Shown here piece after piece: positions 9,048 through 19,389 of a stretch of DNA of 19,597 nt. This DNA comes from Neolecta irregularis DAH-3. Taxonomy: Eukaryota > Ascomycota > Neolectomycetes > Neolectales > Neolectaceae. The first letter of the stretch is position 1, and each line of letters begins with the position of its first letter. The DNA lies in contig LXFE01000350.1 of the NCBI GenBank assembly GCA_001929475.1, forward strand, positions 1 to 19,597. Reading direction: 5' to 3'. Made by a program: the position numbers and the translations under genes. The notes below the pieces were generated by a model. That model made no database searches. It was not told where the DNA came from and saw only the letters and a program-made list of their open reading frames with translations.

Positions 9048-10205
9048 GCTTCATTGGATATGCCCAAGACCATGATACACAAGCAACAGTGCTACGTATC
9101 CCACGCTCGTATTTCGGCATATGATTTATATATGGGTATATAGGGTATTTCATGTATCTCATTATTGGGGGCAGTATACTAATTGTATCTGTACTTTTCG
9201 TCTTTCTCATTTTTGCGTTGCCTTTGCCAAGGTATCCATAACCTGTAGATGGTGTTACACAGATATCGGTAGTATACATTCACAAGCTAAGAATTGCGGA
9301 ACTATACCTTGGGGTTCGACCAAGCTGCATAGCTTGATTATCGCTCTTAACCCAGTTCTTGTGTTCTAAAGCAAGAGAGTCAAATCTAACGTATAAATGC
9401 TATATATGTCTTTCTATGCTAAGCGCTATCTATCGAAGATGGACTTAAGAGTTCGTTAACCGACAAGTAAATCCAAATAAATAATAACATCGATAATATT
9501 AGGGATACCCGCATTCCACTTGAACTGTGTTATTTTAATTCAAAGACTCATTGATTGTAAGGGTATATCCCGGGTATTACCTGGATATAGTCCCAATACA
9601 TCAAGTAGCGGAGAAAGAAATAAGACACTAGATAGAAATGTATATAAAGGCTTCGTGCACATATCTTAGTCTAAGCTTACACATCTAGAAGCTTTAGATT
9701 AAGTAAATTTAACCTGATCTTATTGTACTCGAGCTTCAACACTTACGTTGATCCTCCTTGTCTTGATTACTTCCTTCCATATTTCCAAGTCTCCATTTTA
9801 AACATCCCAGATGCACGGTCTGCAGCCATTTCCACTGCACTAATTCGGTAGGCAGTCTATCTCGTTTGATAACAAGGTCTCTTCTTCGTTCTTTCCAGGA
9901 TTTTAGTGAAGAGATGGAGTATCTGGGGAAGTAAGACTGTTGGATTTTTTGGCTGCAGAGATTGTGTTCAGAAGGGTTGGAATTATGGGATTCTGAGAAT
10001 TTGGAGGCATGCGACAGAGTTGGTATTATTTCTTGGTTACTGTTGATGATGAAGTTAAATATAGGAACTAGGAGACTCTAGATTTTTTAAGCGTTAGTAA
10101 CTTCGGCGTCACGTCATTTTTTGAATATATGCTTCGACAAACATCAAATTCGTAGTTTCAATAACCATCAAGACCTACACACCTCCACAACAAATCGCAT
10201 TCATC
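9048..10205. other. Cmr1 3' and SUMO 5' intergenic region
   Basis: About 1.15 kb of AT-rich sequence without a supportable gene. Short frames at 9121-9369 and on the opposite strand 8959-9279 overlap the Cmr1 end and look like chance. The last ~100 bp form the SUMO promoter. A tRNA T-arm-like hairpin at 9308-9324 was examined and rejected. Confidence 0.45.
10109..10117. promoter_or_regulatory. CRE-like bZIP site upstream of SUMO
   Basis: TCACGTCAT lies about 90 bp upstream of the SUMO ATG and is identical to the copy at 197-205. It resembles ATF/CREB or related bZIP sites. It differs from the TTACTAA-type site usual for Yap1, so it should not be tied to the AP-1 gene in this window. Confidence 0.35.
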
Positions 10206-10644
10206 ATGTCCCCATCTCCCTCTGCAGAAGAGCGGAAACCAGCATCCGATAATCAGTCAATCAATCTCAGGGTAACTATATTCTACAACAAATGTCAGAG
10301 TTGACATTTTAGGTGGTCGACGCGGTATTATCCGTTTCGTGCTCTAAAGTCTTCTAACCCTCAGAACCATCAAGAAGTTGCCTTCAAAATCAAACGACAT
10401 ACGCCAATGAAAAAGCTGATGAACGCGTATTGCCAGAAACAAGGAAAGGCTCTTGACTCCGTCCGGTTCATCGCGGATGGTACGAGAATCAACCCTGAAG
10501 ATACCCCCGACTCTGTAAGTTGACTCTTCAATCTTAAAAGACTTGTCACAAATACTAACCGTACAGCTTGAATTAGAAGAAGATGATATGATACAAGTGG
10601 AAGTGATGCAAATCGGAGGTTCTACAATGAAATCTCTGAAATAA
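10206..10644 (+). CDS. smt3: Ubiquitin-like modifier SUMO (Smt3)
   Basis: Small ubiquitin-like modifier attached to lysines by the E1 Aos1-Uba2 and the E2 Ubc9. Four exons (10206-10271, 10313-10324, 10365-10514, 10567-10644) give a 101-residue precursor. A flexible N-terminus leads to INLRVVDANHQEVAFKIKRH, KKLMNAYCQKQGK, SVRFIADGTRI and LELEEDDMIQVEV, the standard beta-grasp order of SUMO. The mature end is QIGG (GG at 93-94), followed by a seven-residue tail STMKSLK that a Ulp-type protease would remove. Exon 2 is only 12 nt (VVDA) between introns of 41 and 40 nt; removing it would delete the first beta-turn. The third intron is 52 nt. FIADGTRI replaces the more common FLFDG. I see no canonical hydrophobic-K-x-E site in the N-terminus for chain formation. 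Confidence 0.95.
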
Positions 10645-11187
10645 AAAGATTTCAAATGTGTCTGGAGTTCCTTTCTTCTTAGAAAAATAGCATTATGAGC
10701 CTGGATACTCGAGCTGCATCGCTTACGATGAGGGATTATTCGGTTATACTTTATTGCTTCTCAGAAAAATGTATATCTTGTTGATTCAGTGAAGTCCCTC
10801 GCCACATCGATCTCGACATTGTCTTGGCTATTCATTGAAGCCATTTATGCCCATCATCACAGACTGATGAGATCTATCTTAGTTTTTTGTGAACTTTAAC
10901 CTTTGGATCCTGATAATTTGAGAAAAATGTTTCGCTGAGTTCAATGTGGTTAAAAATAGTGATTTGATTTTAAAATATATTTTTTAGAACATCAACCGTG
11001 TCGCTATCTTATGGGCTAGCTTTTCTATAAGTAGGGCATATCTTGATATCGCCCTCCCTGCTATATCGTTCTGCAGAGAGAACAATCGGGTAATCACCCT
11101 GTTTTCCCTTCAGTGCAAACAAACACGTTCCGATAACCCTTTCAGTCCATCTCACGAAACACCAATTCAAATTGATACTTTGCAAAA
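10645..11187. other. SUMO to M3 peptidase spacer
   Basis: This 543-bp spacer carries the SUMO 3' end and the M3 peptidase promoter, both genes running rightward. It is AT-rich. Two CTGATGAG/CGATGAGG-like words (near 10727 and 10865) recall a box C of C/D snoRNAs, but no matching D box and guide arrangement was seen, so no RNA is called. Confidence 0.4.
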
Positions 11188-13548
11188 ATGGCCTGTATAT
11201 CTTTAACTCTATCGTTGTTTCCTAACATGTTCAGTCGATGCTCCTCCGCAGGCAGCTCCTCAATGGAACCTCTCTCCTGAAGAAATAATCACAAAAACTA
11301 AGGAGATCATTGAAAAGACAAGGTCTTTAGAAGATAAGGTTGCTGCTTTGGAGAACCCGACCTTTGAAAATGCAATTGCGATTATGGCTCAAAATGATCA
11401 GTCAGGCGAAAGAATTGCCAGTGTTTTGGTTTTCTATCAGAATGTCAGCATATCCAAGGAGCACCGAGACGCAAGTGCTGAGTCTGATCGATTGCTCAGT
11501 GTGAGTCTTTCTAATAGCATAACATGACTTAGTTTATAGGAATTTAGCGTCGAAAGTTCTATGCGCGAAGATGTCTTCAAGAAGGTCCACCAAGTCTACG
11601 AATTAAAACCTCAATTAGAACCTGAATCCACGCGATTACTCGAGAAGACCGATCTCGATTACAGACGTGCTGGATTAGGCCTAAACAAGGAAGATCAGGA
11701 GAAGCTTAAATCTCTGAAAGTACGACTCTCGAATCTCTCAATCCAATTTTCTCAACGTCTTGGAGAAGACACTGGCGGTGTATTTTTGACTAAGGAACAG
11801 CTTGTGGGGCTGCCTGATGATGTCTTGAACAATCTGGCTACCAAAGAAGAGGATGGAAAGACTCTCTATAAGGTCACCTTCAAATACACTGATATCATAC
11901 CCGCAATGAGTTACTGCAAGTTGGAAGAAACAAGAAAATGCCTCTTCACCGGGAATTACAGCAAAGTCCCAGAGAATGTAAATGTGTTGCATGAGGCCAT
12001 AATTATTCGACGGGACATCGCCAAATTGTTAGGCTATAAGACCTGGGCTGATTTTGTATTGGAAGAGAAGATGGCTAAGAACACGACGACTGTCATAAAT
12101 GTATGATTCTCAACATTCCTGACTGACTTGTCTAGCTCTTGGACGATCTGAGAGACGCGCTCACACCCACTGGGACGAAAGAAATGGCGAGACTTTTAAA
12201 ATTCAAGAAGGTTCATTCTTTCATTATCAATTGACTAAATTTATAAGGAGGATGTGAAAAACGGAAATGCAAAAGACGGAGATGTTTTATATGTATGGGA
12301 TTATCAATATTACGACCGTCTGTTGCTCGAGTCCGAATATCAAGTTGACCAGCAATTGATCGCGGAGTATTTCCCTATGGGAAGAACGGTTGTGGGAATG
12401 CTTCGTGTTTTCGAAACAATTTTCTCACTCAAGTTCATTGAAATTACTGATAGTAGCCGAAGTGTTTGGCATGAAGGTGAGATTCTCTCCGCGATTTGGG
12501 TTGCTGAACACTAGATTGCAAACAATTTTCTGTTTGGGGATCAGACACTAAGGATTTTCTTGGGTGGTTGTATCTTGATCTTTTTCCGCGAGATGGAAAA
12601 TACCAACACGCCGCAGACTTTAATTTGGGGCCCGGATATACTGATTGGAACGGCAATCGAGTGCACCCATGTACTGCGCTTGTTTGTAACTTCACCAAAC
12701 CGCAAGTTATTCTCAGAGGCCGTTAATAATTTGATCAGCACACCAGAGAAACCATCCCTTCTCAAACATCAAGAAGTCGTTACTCTCTTCCACGAGACGG
12801 GGCATGCGATACATGATATAGTTTCCGTCACTAAATACGGAAGATTTCATGGATTGGAAGTACCTCATGATTTCATAGAAGCACCTTCGCAGATGCTAGA
12901 GAACTGGTGCTGGAATAAGAAGGTATTACAGGAATTGAGTCATCACTATGAACGAGGAGAACCTCTCAAGGAAGAATTGATCGACAAACTTGTAGCTTCG
13001 AAAAATGTGGACATCGGCTTATCAACTTTGAGACAGTATTTCTAAATTAAGAGATCAAAATTGACTGTCTAGGATATTTTATGGAATGTTCGACATGAAA
13101 ATCCATAATTTGAGTGGAGATGAGGTCGCTGATACAACGAAACTGTATAACACTCTCCGCCAACAAATATCTCTAGTGGAAAACGGGAATGTATACTATT
13201 TGGCCACTTATTCCCGCTAAAACCAAGGTATCAACGCCTGGTGAAGCATCTTTCGGGCATATGATGGGTGGTTATGATGCTGGCTACTACGGCTATCTTT
13301 ACTCTCAACGAATATCTGCTGACATGTTTTACACAAAATTCAAGGCTGATCCAATGAACACGATCGTCGGTACCGAATATCGTGATAAAATTCTTGTACC
13401 AGGTGGAAGTCGTGAGATAATTGATAATCTGAAGAGCTTCCTAGGACGAGAACCTAACGATACGGCGTTCCGAGAGGACCTAGGAATTTCTCAAATGACC
13501 GAAGGAACATGTGAGGGGAAAACTGAAGCTATCGAGATTTTGGATTAA
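11188..13548 (+). CDS. prd1: M3 zinc oligopeptidase (Prd1/thimet type)
   Basis: Cytosolic zinc metallopeptidase that cuts short peptides, for example those released by the proteasome. Nine exons (11188-11194, 11235-11500, 11540-12100, 12136-12210, 12248-12476, 12515-12701, 12739-13035, 13073-13190, 13228-13548) give 686 residues, close to yeast Prd1 (712). The zinc site is HETGH at 460-464, with the third ligand Glu489 in FIEAPSQMLENW, exactly 25 residues after the second His as in thimet oligopeptidase. Other family blocks are SVWHED..FSVW, GWLYLDLFPR, HPCTALVCNFTKP, LRQIFYGMFDMKIH and SFGHMMGGYDAGYYGYLYS, which supplies substrate-binding Tyr and His residues. No mitochondrial targeting segment is obvious. 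Eight introns are 35-40 nt; the sixth (12702-12738) is GC-AG with donor gcaagt. Exon 1 is only seven nucleotides (ATGGCCT). Without splicing the gene would look like a string of frameshifts. Confidence 0.94.
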
Positions 13549-14130
13549 GTATGCTCTTGTGCAAGACCATTCAAGTATATCTGACGGAATATCGTGATTG
13601 TTCCATATTTATGAATATATAAAATTTATACCTCTTTTGAATCTCTTTGAAATTTCACATATCAGTGTCAAAGCGCAATATCTTCGTCCGCCTATTTACT
13701 TTCTTAAAGCTGGATATAATCTTTCATAGCTTGATATTCCCTTTGTAAAATATTGCTTCTGGCACAACTGTTGTAGCGAAACCTCTTGCTTCATTTTTGA
13801 TTTTCATTATGGGACTCGGAATTAAACCTCCATACACTGCTCGATAAAAGAAAAAGTCAAGATATTATAGATGGGACTTTCAACATATACGACAACCAAT
13901 TGTTTTGGAGCGTACAGTATAATAGTCGAAATTTGCAATAATATTTGGTCGAATCAATAATGGAGATCATAAAAGTTCGCCCATGATCACGTGTTTTTCC
14001 AACAAACGCATCTCTTATTTAGAAAAAGCAAAACAAGAGCGCTGTACAAAGCCTGTAAAAAGAACAATTGAAACAAACGGCCTCCGCCCATGAATGGAAA
14101 TGTCGTGTACTTTGAGAGATATTTTGGAAT
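13549..14130. other. Convergent 3' intergenic region
   Basis: The M3 peptidase and Kap123 genes end towards each other here, so the 582 bp should hold both terminators and no promoter is expected. It is AT-rich; one CACGTG lies at 13988-13993. No gene or RNA was recognised. Confidence 0.45.
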
Positions 14131-17100
14131 TTAAGAGTTGATTGCGGCGGCTAGAACAGGTGTCTGACTGATCAAATTGGGAAACTGAGAGTTCAAGTTT
14201 TGGAGGAGGGTGATTATATTTTTCCTTGTTGAATCAAGGACTGGGTCGTTTGGAGAGGAAAGGACTGATTCAAATACGGGGAGAAGTTGTTCTGTCAAAG
14301 ACATGATATTCGAGTCATTGGAGTGGTAGAGAGTGATGATCATCTCGAATAGTGGTTCGTTTTCGAGGTAGTCATCTTCCAGAGGAAGATGTTGGACAAT
14401 TACCGGAAGTACTTGATCGAGTGGGACGCAAGCTGGTCTCGCAATGATCATTCGAGAGAGACAACCAATGGCATTATCTTTAGCGTTTCGACATTGATTT
14501 CCCGGTTCGAAGAATGACTGAAGACGTGATAGCAACGGAAGGTACTGACTAGAACGTCAAAAGTGGAAATGGAAGAGTTTCGGTATACCCTGAAAGATCT
14601 TCCTTTGTACGAAGACAAAGAAGACCAAGTGAGTAAGCGGCATTACTTCGAACTTCAGCTTCTTCATCTTCCAAAGCGCCAACGATCATTTCTAGAAAAT
14701 CCTGTATCCGTCAATCGGTGCTGTTTTTAAATATACCTTGGTGTATGGTGTAACACCCTCTTTTAGACCATCAGCGATACCACCCAACGAAGCAATCACA
14801 AATGCCCGCTCTGAGAGCGTCTTTCGAGACTAGTACTGTTCAGTAGCGCCAACTTATACACATACGCCGTAATAGTGTGCAATGTAGGGCAAAAAGGTCT
14901 TGACGCCCTCGGAGAAGGAAGGCCCAAGGGCTCTACAAAGGGCGATAACAACATCCGTAGCGCAATCAATAGCCAAAGTTTCCGCTTCAGCGGATTCAGC
15001 ATCGAGGGGAACATGGTCTTCGGCATCACTCTCCTCAGCTTCTCCTAAATCATCTAGTTGAAAAGGTGCTCTTCTTTGTAAAATTGAAAGAACGAGTTCG
15101 CCGACTTTCTCAAGGTCTAATCAGATTAGAACGCTAAACATTTGAATAAAAAGAAATACTGTTGCCGAGGATGGAAACTCCGCAAAGTTTGATCATTTCA
15201 GACATATTTCTAAGGATTTCAATAACAACTGCGCTATTTCCTGTTAGCGACGTCCTGTTGAGGTAAAATGGTAAAATAAAGAGGGTAGATTCTCAGATAT
15301 AAAGATCGTTTCTCGCCACTTACAACTTGTGTTGTCCGAGTGAGCTGGGTAGAGATCAACCTGTCATCACAGATACCCAACATCCAAAAAGAAAAAGAAT
15401 AAAGGTAAAATAACAAACCCGTCATCTTCATCTTCAAGCATAGCCCAGGTAGCTTGCCTCACTACCTCTGCAACTTGATCCACGTTCCCATCAAGAGGAG
15501 GTTGCTATTACCTGTTAATTCCATACTTGACGATATTTAAGGAAATTACCGAATACCCGGGCGACCAGTCAGCAGGTGAACTCATCTCGTATAGAACTCC
15601 AGTAATCCTCCACAAAGACCCAATTGCATTTTTACGTAATCCTTCATATATATGAGTCGTACAACTCAACAATTTGTCAATAGCAGGTTCTAAAAACGGT
15701 TCAAATGAAATTTTTGTGTGGGCAAAGATTTCGGCGATGACATCTGCAGCGACTTCTTTTTCCATGGCAACAGCCGAATGAACAGCTGTTAATTTTGCAA
15801 AGAGGTCCGAGTTAATTGAATCTGATCCGTCTAAATCTACGAAATCGTCTTCTCCTGCTAATTCAGATTCGATACCATCGGCAAGTTGACTTTCTTGCGC
15901 GTTGCCGTCGTCGTCGTCGCTGTTTGTTTCGCTTTGATCGAGGGATTCGAGGAGGTATGGCATCACCATTGGCAAATATTTACAGAAATCAAAACAAAAA
16001 GTTTTTGCCAATGTTGAAAAAAACACAAATGTTTGTTCTCGAAGTCGGATATTTGTATATCGAAGACCGTCCATTGCCACATTTATTGATGTTTCTAAAA
16101 ATGGTTGAAATCCTTGGGCGCCGATTGCACCGGCTATTGCACCTACTGTTCCAGTTACATTTCCACGAAGTTCAAGTTCTTCTTCAGATTCGTGGAGTTG
16201 GCAGAATGGTGATAACGAATGCATTGTTCTTTCAAAATATGGCAAAAAGCATTCTTGAGCAGAGGAAGCGATACTTCCGATAGCAGCTAACTTGGTCAAA
16301 AAAAGGAGGCGTGTCTGAGGGGGGAGGAGACGTACAAGCAGCTATACATTTAATCGAATTAGAAGCTTGGCTATCCAGAATTTCAATGGTTTTAGCCATT
16401 AAATTAGGAAGATAAACAACTATAACATCCTTTTTCAATGCGTCGACAACGGCATCCATTGCAGCTAATGCACTTCGAGTTGCATCTTCGCCGTGGTCAT
16501 GCATATGTTCAAAGATAATTGGCATGAATAGTTCATGTTTATCAGCGATTTCCACTTCCATTTCGATAAACATAAAGCATAAGCATTTAAGCCCTGCTTT
16601 TCGAACATTCATATCGGGATCTCGAAGACCAGTGAGTAATAACGGTAAAATTTCGTCGAGTCGTGAGATGGCGTGTTCAGAGGCTCCTTCAATTGATACC
16701 GCCAGTGCATTTTGTGCGGCTCGTCGATAAAAAGGGTTTGCATGGTTGACGTAATTTGGTAACGCTGCGATAAGAGGGAAAAAGACGTGGGATGGGGGTA
16801 AACTGTTACTTAGCACATCGATACACTGAATAGCTCGATGAGCTGGATTATCATCATCGGGATCTTCCTCATATTCTTCTGTCGCGATTTCCAATAGGGC
16901 AAGGGTAAGCGGCTCCCCAACTTTTAAAGAGGATACTTTTTGCCGTTTACTAGAGACGGTCAAGAAAACAAGACGAGTTGGTAGATGTACAATCGGATTG
17001 CGTTCATGAGCCATGATAAAGCCATACATCGCATACTCGGCTCCAATTTCTTTTCCTGGGCAATTTGAATCATCAAATGAACCAGTTCTCCAATCGATTT

Positions 17101-17964
17101 ATTAATTAATTGTCCATCCTAAAAGTTAAATCATCATTCGGCCAGAATGAAACAAACCACGAATAAAAAAGTATCAAACACTTCGAAACAATTCTTTGCG
17201 ATATTTTCATCACCTGATGAAACGACTTCTTTTAGAACGTTTACCATTGCAGGAAGCGCTTCTCGAAAGAGTTTGACATTAGGTTTATCGCTTCCTCCAT
17301 CTAACAATTCCGAGATTTTTCCAAGAGCAATTAAAGTATTCATTCGGACTTCGATACTCTCAGGGTCAACGATAGTCTGACTAAACAAAGCAAAACAATC
17401 AACAAGACGACTCATAAATGCATCATTGCAGATTTCAAATAAAGTGTAGAGGATATATGTTCCCATTTCTCGATCGGAAGATTTTGAACTGAGACAAGCT
17501 TGGTGCAAAAATTGAGGGAGATCGTTCCATGAATCTGATTCTCGTTGAGCGATGGCGCTGATTACTCTTGCTGAAGCATGCTTTACTAAACCAACTTGTT
17601 CAGCGAGGGTGGATTGTAATATTGAGGTCTTGATGTGTGATTGGAGGTCTACTGGGATTTTTGACCAATGAGGGAGAATTTGTTTTCGGAGCTCGACAGC
17701 AGCTAATTGACGAATCTAATAATTAAACTGGGGAAAGAAAAGAAAGAGACTTGAGTTGCTTGGGAAGATTGCATGATTTGAGCTAGAGCAGGAAGACATT
17801 TTGCGTCTTTAAAGATTTGTTCGCGCAGTTTTTTGGTTGCGCTTTTGACTAGGCCTGTATCGCCTATTGTTGCCTGATTTAACAGTTGTTCCAGGTCGTT
17901 GACATATGATTGCTACTTTATTCAAAAACGGCTACAAGGAAGAAAGGGATAGAGGTACGTCCAT
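14131..17964 (-). CDS. kap123: Importin beta-4 / karyopherin Kap123
   Basis: Nuclear import receptor of the importin-beta family that carries ribosomal proteins and histones through the nuclear pore in a Ran-GTP-controlled cycle. Exons: 17964-17959, 17912-17751, 17715-17161, 17118-16991, 16949-16336, 16286-15550, 15504-15419, optional 15344-15324, 15254-15160, 15116-14866, 14829-14737, 14701-14589, 14548-14131. The result is 1085 residues, or 1092 with the optional exon (yeast Kap123 1113). The N-terminus MDQSYVNDLEQLLNQAT matches the family, with ATG-GAC alone in a six-nucleotide first exon. HEAT repeats run throughout, an acidic loop (NSDDDDGNAQESQ..GEDDFVDLDGSD) sits near the middle, and the C-terminus VPLDQVLPVIVQHLPLEDDYLEN is diagnostic. 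Most introns are 35-49 nt. Between 15418 and 15255 there is either one 164-nt intron or two (74 and 69 nt) around a 21-nt exon; both keep the frame. Confidence 0.92.
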
Positions 17965-18266
17965 GTCCAGTGGGAGGGCAAGATAGGAAAAAAAAGGTTT
18001 GGCGCGAGTAGGGTTTTTTTTTGGTCAACGCCTGGCTCGCGGCAAGGTTTTTAGACTGCCGGTCTAATTATGCATCAATGTAATAATCGAGTATTCGCCA
18101 CTATGACAAAAATGAAGGAATAAAGAGCGCAAACATTTTTACCACAAGAAACATCATATATGCAAATCTATGGAAAAAGGAAAAACATAGAGCTGCCGGC
18201 AAGTGAATCCAGAGATATTCACCCCAAATATATAAACCAAAAACATAAACGAACAGGTTCACTATT
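17965..18266. other. Kap123 promoter / Yap1 3' region
   Basis: This 302-bp spacer separates two minus-strand genes. It includes homopolymer runs near 17990-18016 (A-rich then T-rich on the plus strand) close to the Kap123 start codon, which may be a nucleosome-depleted poly(dA:dT) tract. No other motif was identified. Confidence 0.4.
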
Positions 18267-19389
18267 TTAACGCTGACGAGAAAAGGGGTTTATTTTGTTT
18301 AATTCGTCTTCAACGACGAACTCTGGGCAGACAGCACCTTTAGCCGAGCACTATTATTAATCAGATAGGTTAAAAGAAAGACATACTACTACTTTACTTC
18401 GCAAGTCCTCGCAAATTTGATCAATGTCTACCACTTCATAGCCTGGTAGTTGTGTGACTTTTTGCCAGATGCTTGAGCAGGAAAGGTAATTGATTTTTGA
18501 TTCTTCCTCGCCGATGAGGGCATTGTCGAGATCCTGGTCATCAAAGTCGTCAAAGACAAGGTTCGCGGACGCAAACAATGGATCGTTGAAGATATCTGCG
18601 GTGTTTGGCATTACCGGGTTTGGATTGTTCACATTTCCGCATGCCTCGGAGAACCGTTGGCAAAAGGCGTTTTCTGAGCGTATTTTTGTGGGAAAGTCTG
18701 TGTCTGTGGCTGCAGTTTCTGGGGAGGTATGGGTGCTGCTGAGGCTATCGCAGCTTGAATACTCTGTTGTTTGGGTGCCTTTGCGGACTGGCGCGGGGGC
18801 GGCCGGGGTGGGAAGGAAGCGGGGCGAGATGTCTTGGGTGGCGGGGACTGCTGAGGAGGGGAGAGGGCACTCAAAGGTGAAGGGAGTGCCTTTGAGGAGA
18901 CGCAGTTCTACCTGCAACTTGTCTACCTGAGACTTGAGGAGGCAGTTTTCCGAGCCGATGGAGGAGTTTTGGGCTTCCAGCTGAGCGACGCGGGATTCGA
19001 GTTCCTTGACATGGTTTTCCTTGCGCTCGCGAAAGGCTCTCTGGGCGGCGCGGTTTTGGGCCTTTCGCTTCTGCAAGGGTGAGCGGGGTGCCTGACGGGG
19101 ACGGATACCGAGTCGGGATCGTTCTTTGAGGGTCTGCGGCCCTGTTTTTTGCGGGAAGCGGAATGGTCTGGGGACGGGTAGGACTCTGGAGGGGCGTGAG
19201 CGGGGAGCGGGCGCGGGAGGCACCTCTGCGTTTCTGGCCGGGCGGGAGCAGGGCGGGTTCCGGGTCGTCTGCAGGCTTTCGCTTCTCGATGCCGGAGGGC
19301 GCGAGGTCGAAGAAGGCGGGATCGTGGGTGAGGACGCGGGAGAGCAGATCCGCAGAGAGGGCCGGGGGAAAGGCGAACAGCGGGTCCAT
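18267..19389 (-). CDS. yap1: AP-1-like bZIP oxidative-stress factor (Yap1)
   Basis: Redox-regulated transcription factor that accumulates in the nucleus when oxidants disulphide-link its cysteine-rich domains and block export. Four exons (19389-19224, 19185-19109, 19070-18387, 18350-18267) give 336 residues, about half the usual 500-650. Two 38-nt introns restore GRRPSKNDPDSKRKAQN, the stretch that leads into the Yap-type basic region NRAAQRAFRERK (bZIP ~82-145). The N-terminal CRD is FCQRFSEACGNVNNPNP (Cys218, Cys225). The C-terminal CRD is CSSIWQKV..IDQICEDLRSKVVCSAKG (Cys279, 301, 310, with an extra Cys317). The last 36-nt intron must be removed to regain Cys310; unspliced, the protein ends in a short unrelated tail. 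The 5' half is strikingly GC-rich compared with the rest of the window. The ATG at 19389 is the first in-frame ATG. The long frame starting at 19223 is a shadow created by ignoring introns. Confidence 0.9.

Noticed and set aside
9308-9324. tRNA T-arm-like hairpin with GGTTCGA loop
   Set aside because: The 5-bp stem encloses GGTTCGA, not the TTCGANN register of a real T-loop, and no matching acceptor, D or anticodon arms surround it.
10727-10872. Box C/D snoRNA candidates
   Set aside because: C-box-like words exist, but no paired D box, terminal stem or plausible guide was found.
12101-13227. M3 peptidase as a frameshifted pseudogene
   Set aside because: All apparent frame breaks coincide with 35-38-nt GT-AG or GC-AG introns, and the spliced frame is continuous with intact zinc ligands.
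18357-19223. A single 288-residue bZIP ORF starting at 19223
   Set aside because: Its first ~50 residues come from intron sequence or the wrong frame. Two 38-nt introns restore the conserved segment before the basic region, and the true C-terminal cysteine is reached only after a third intron.
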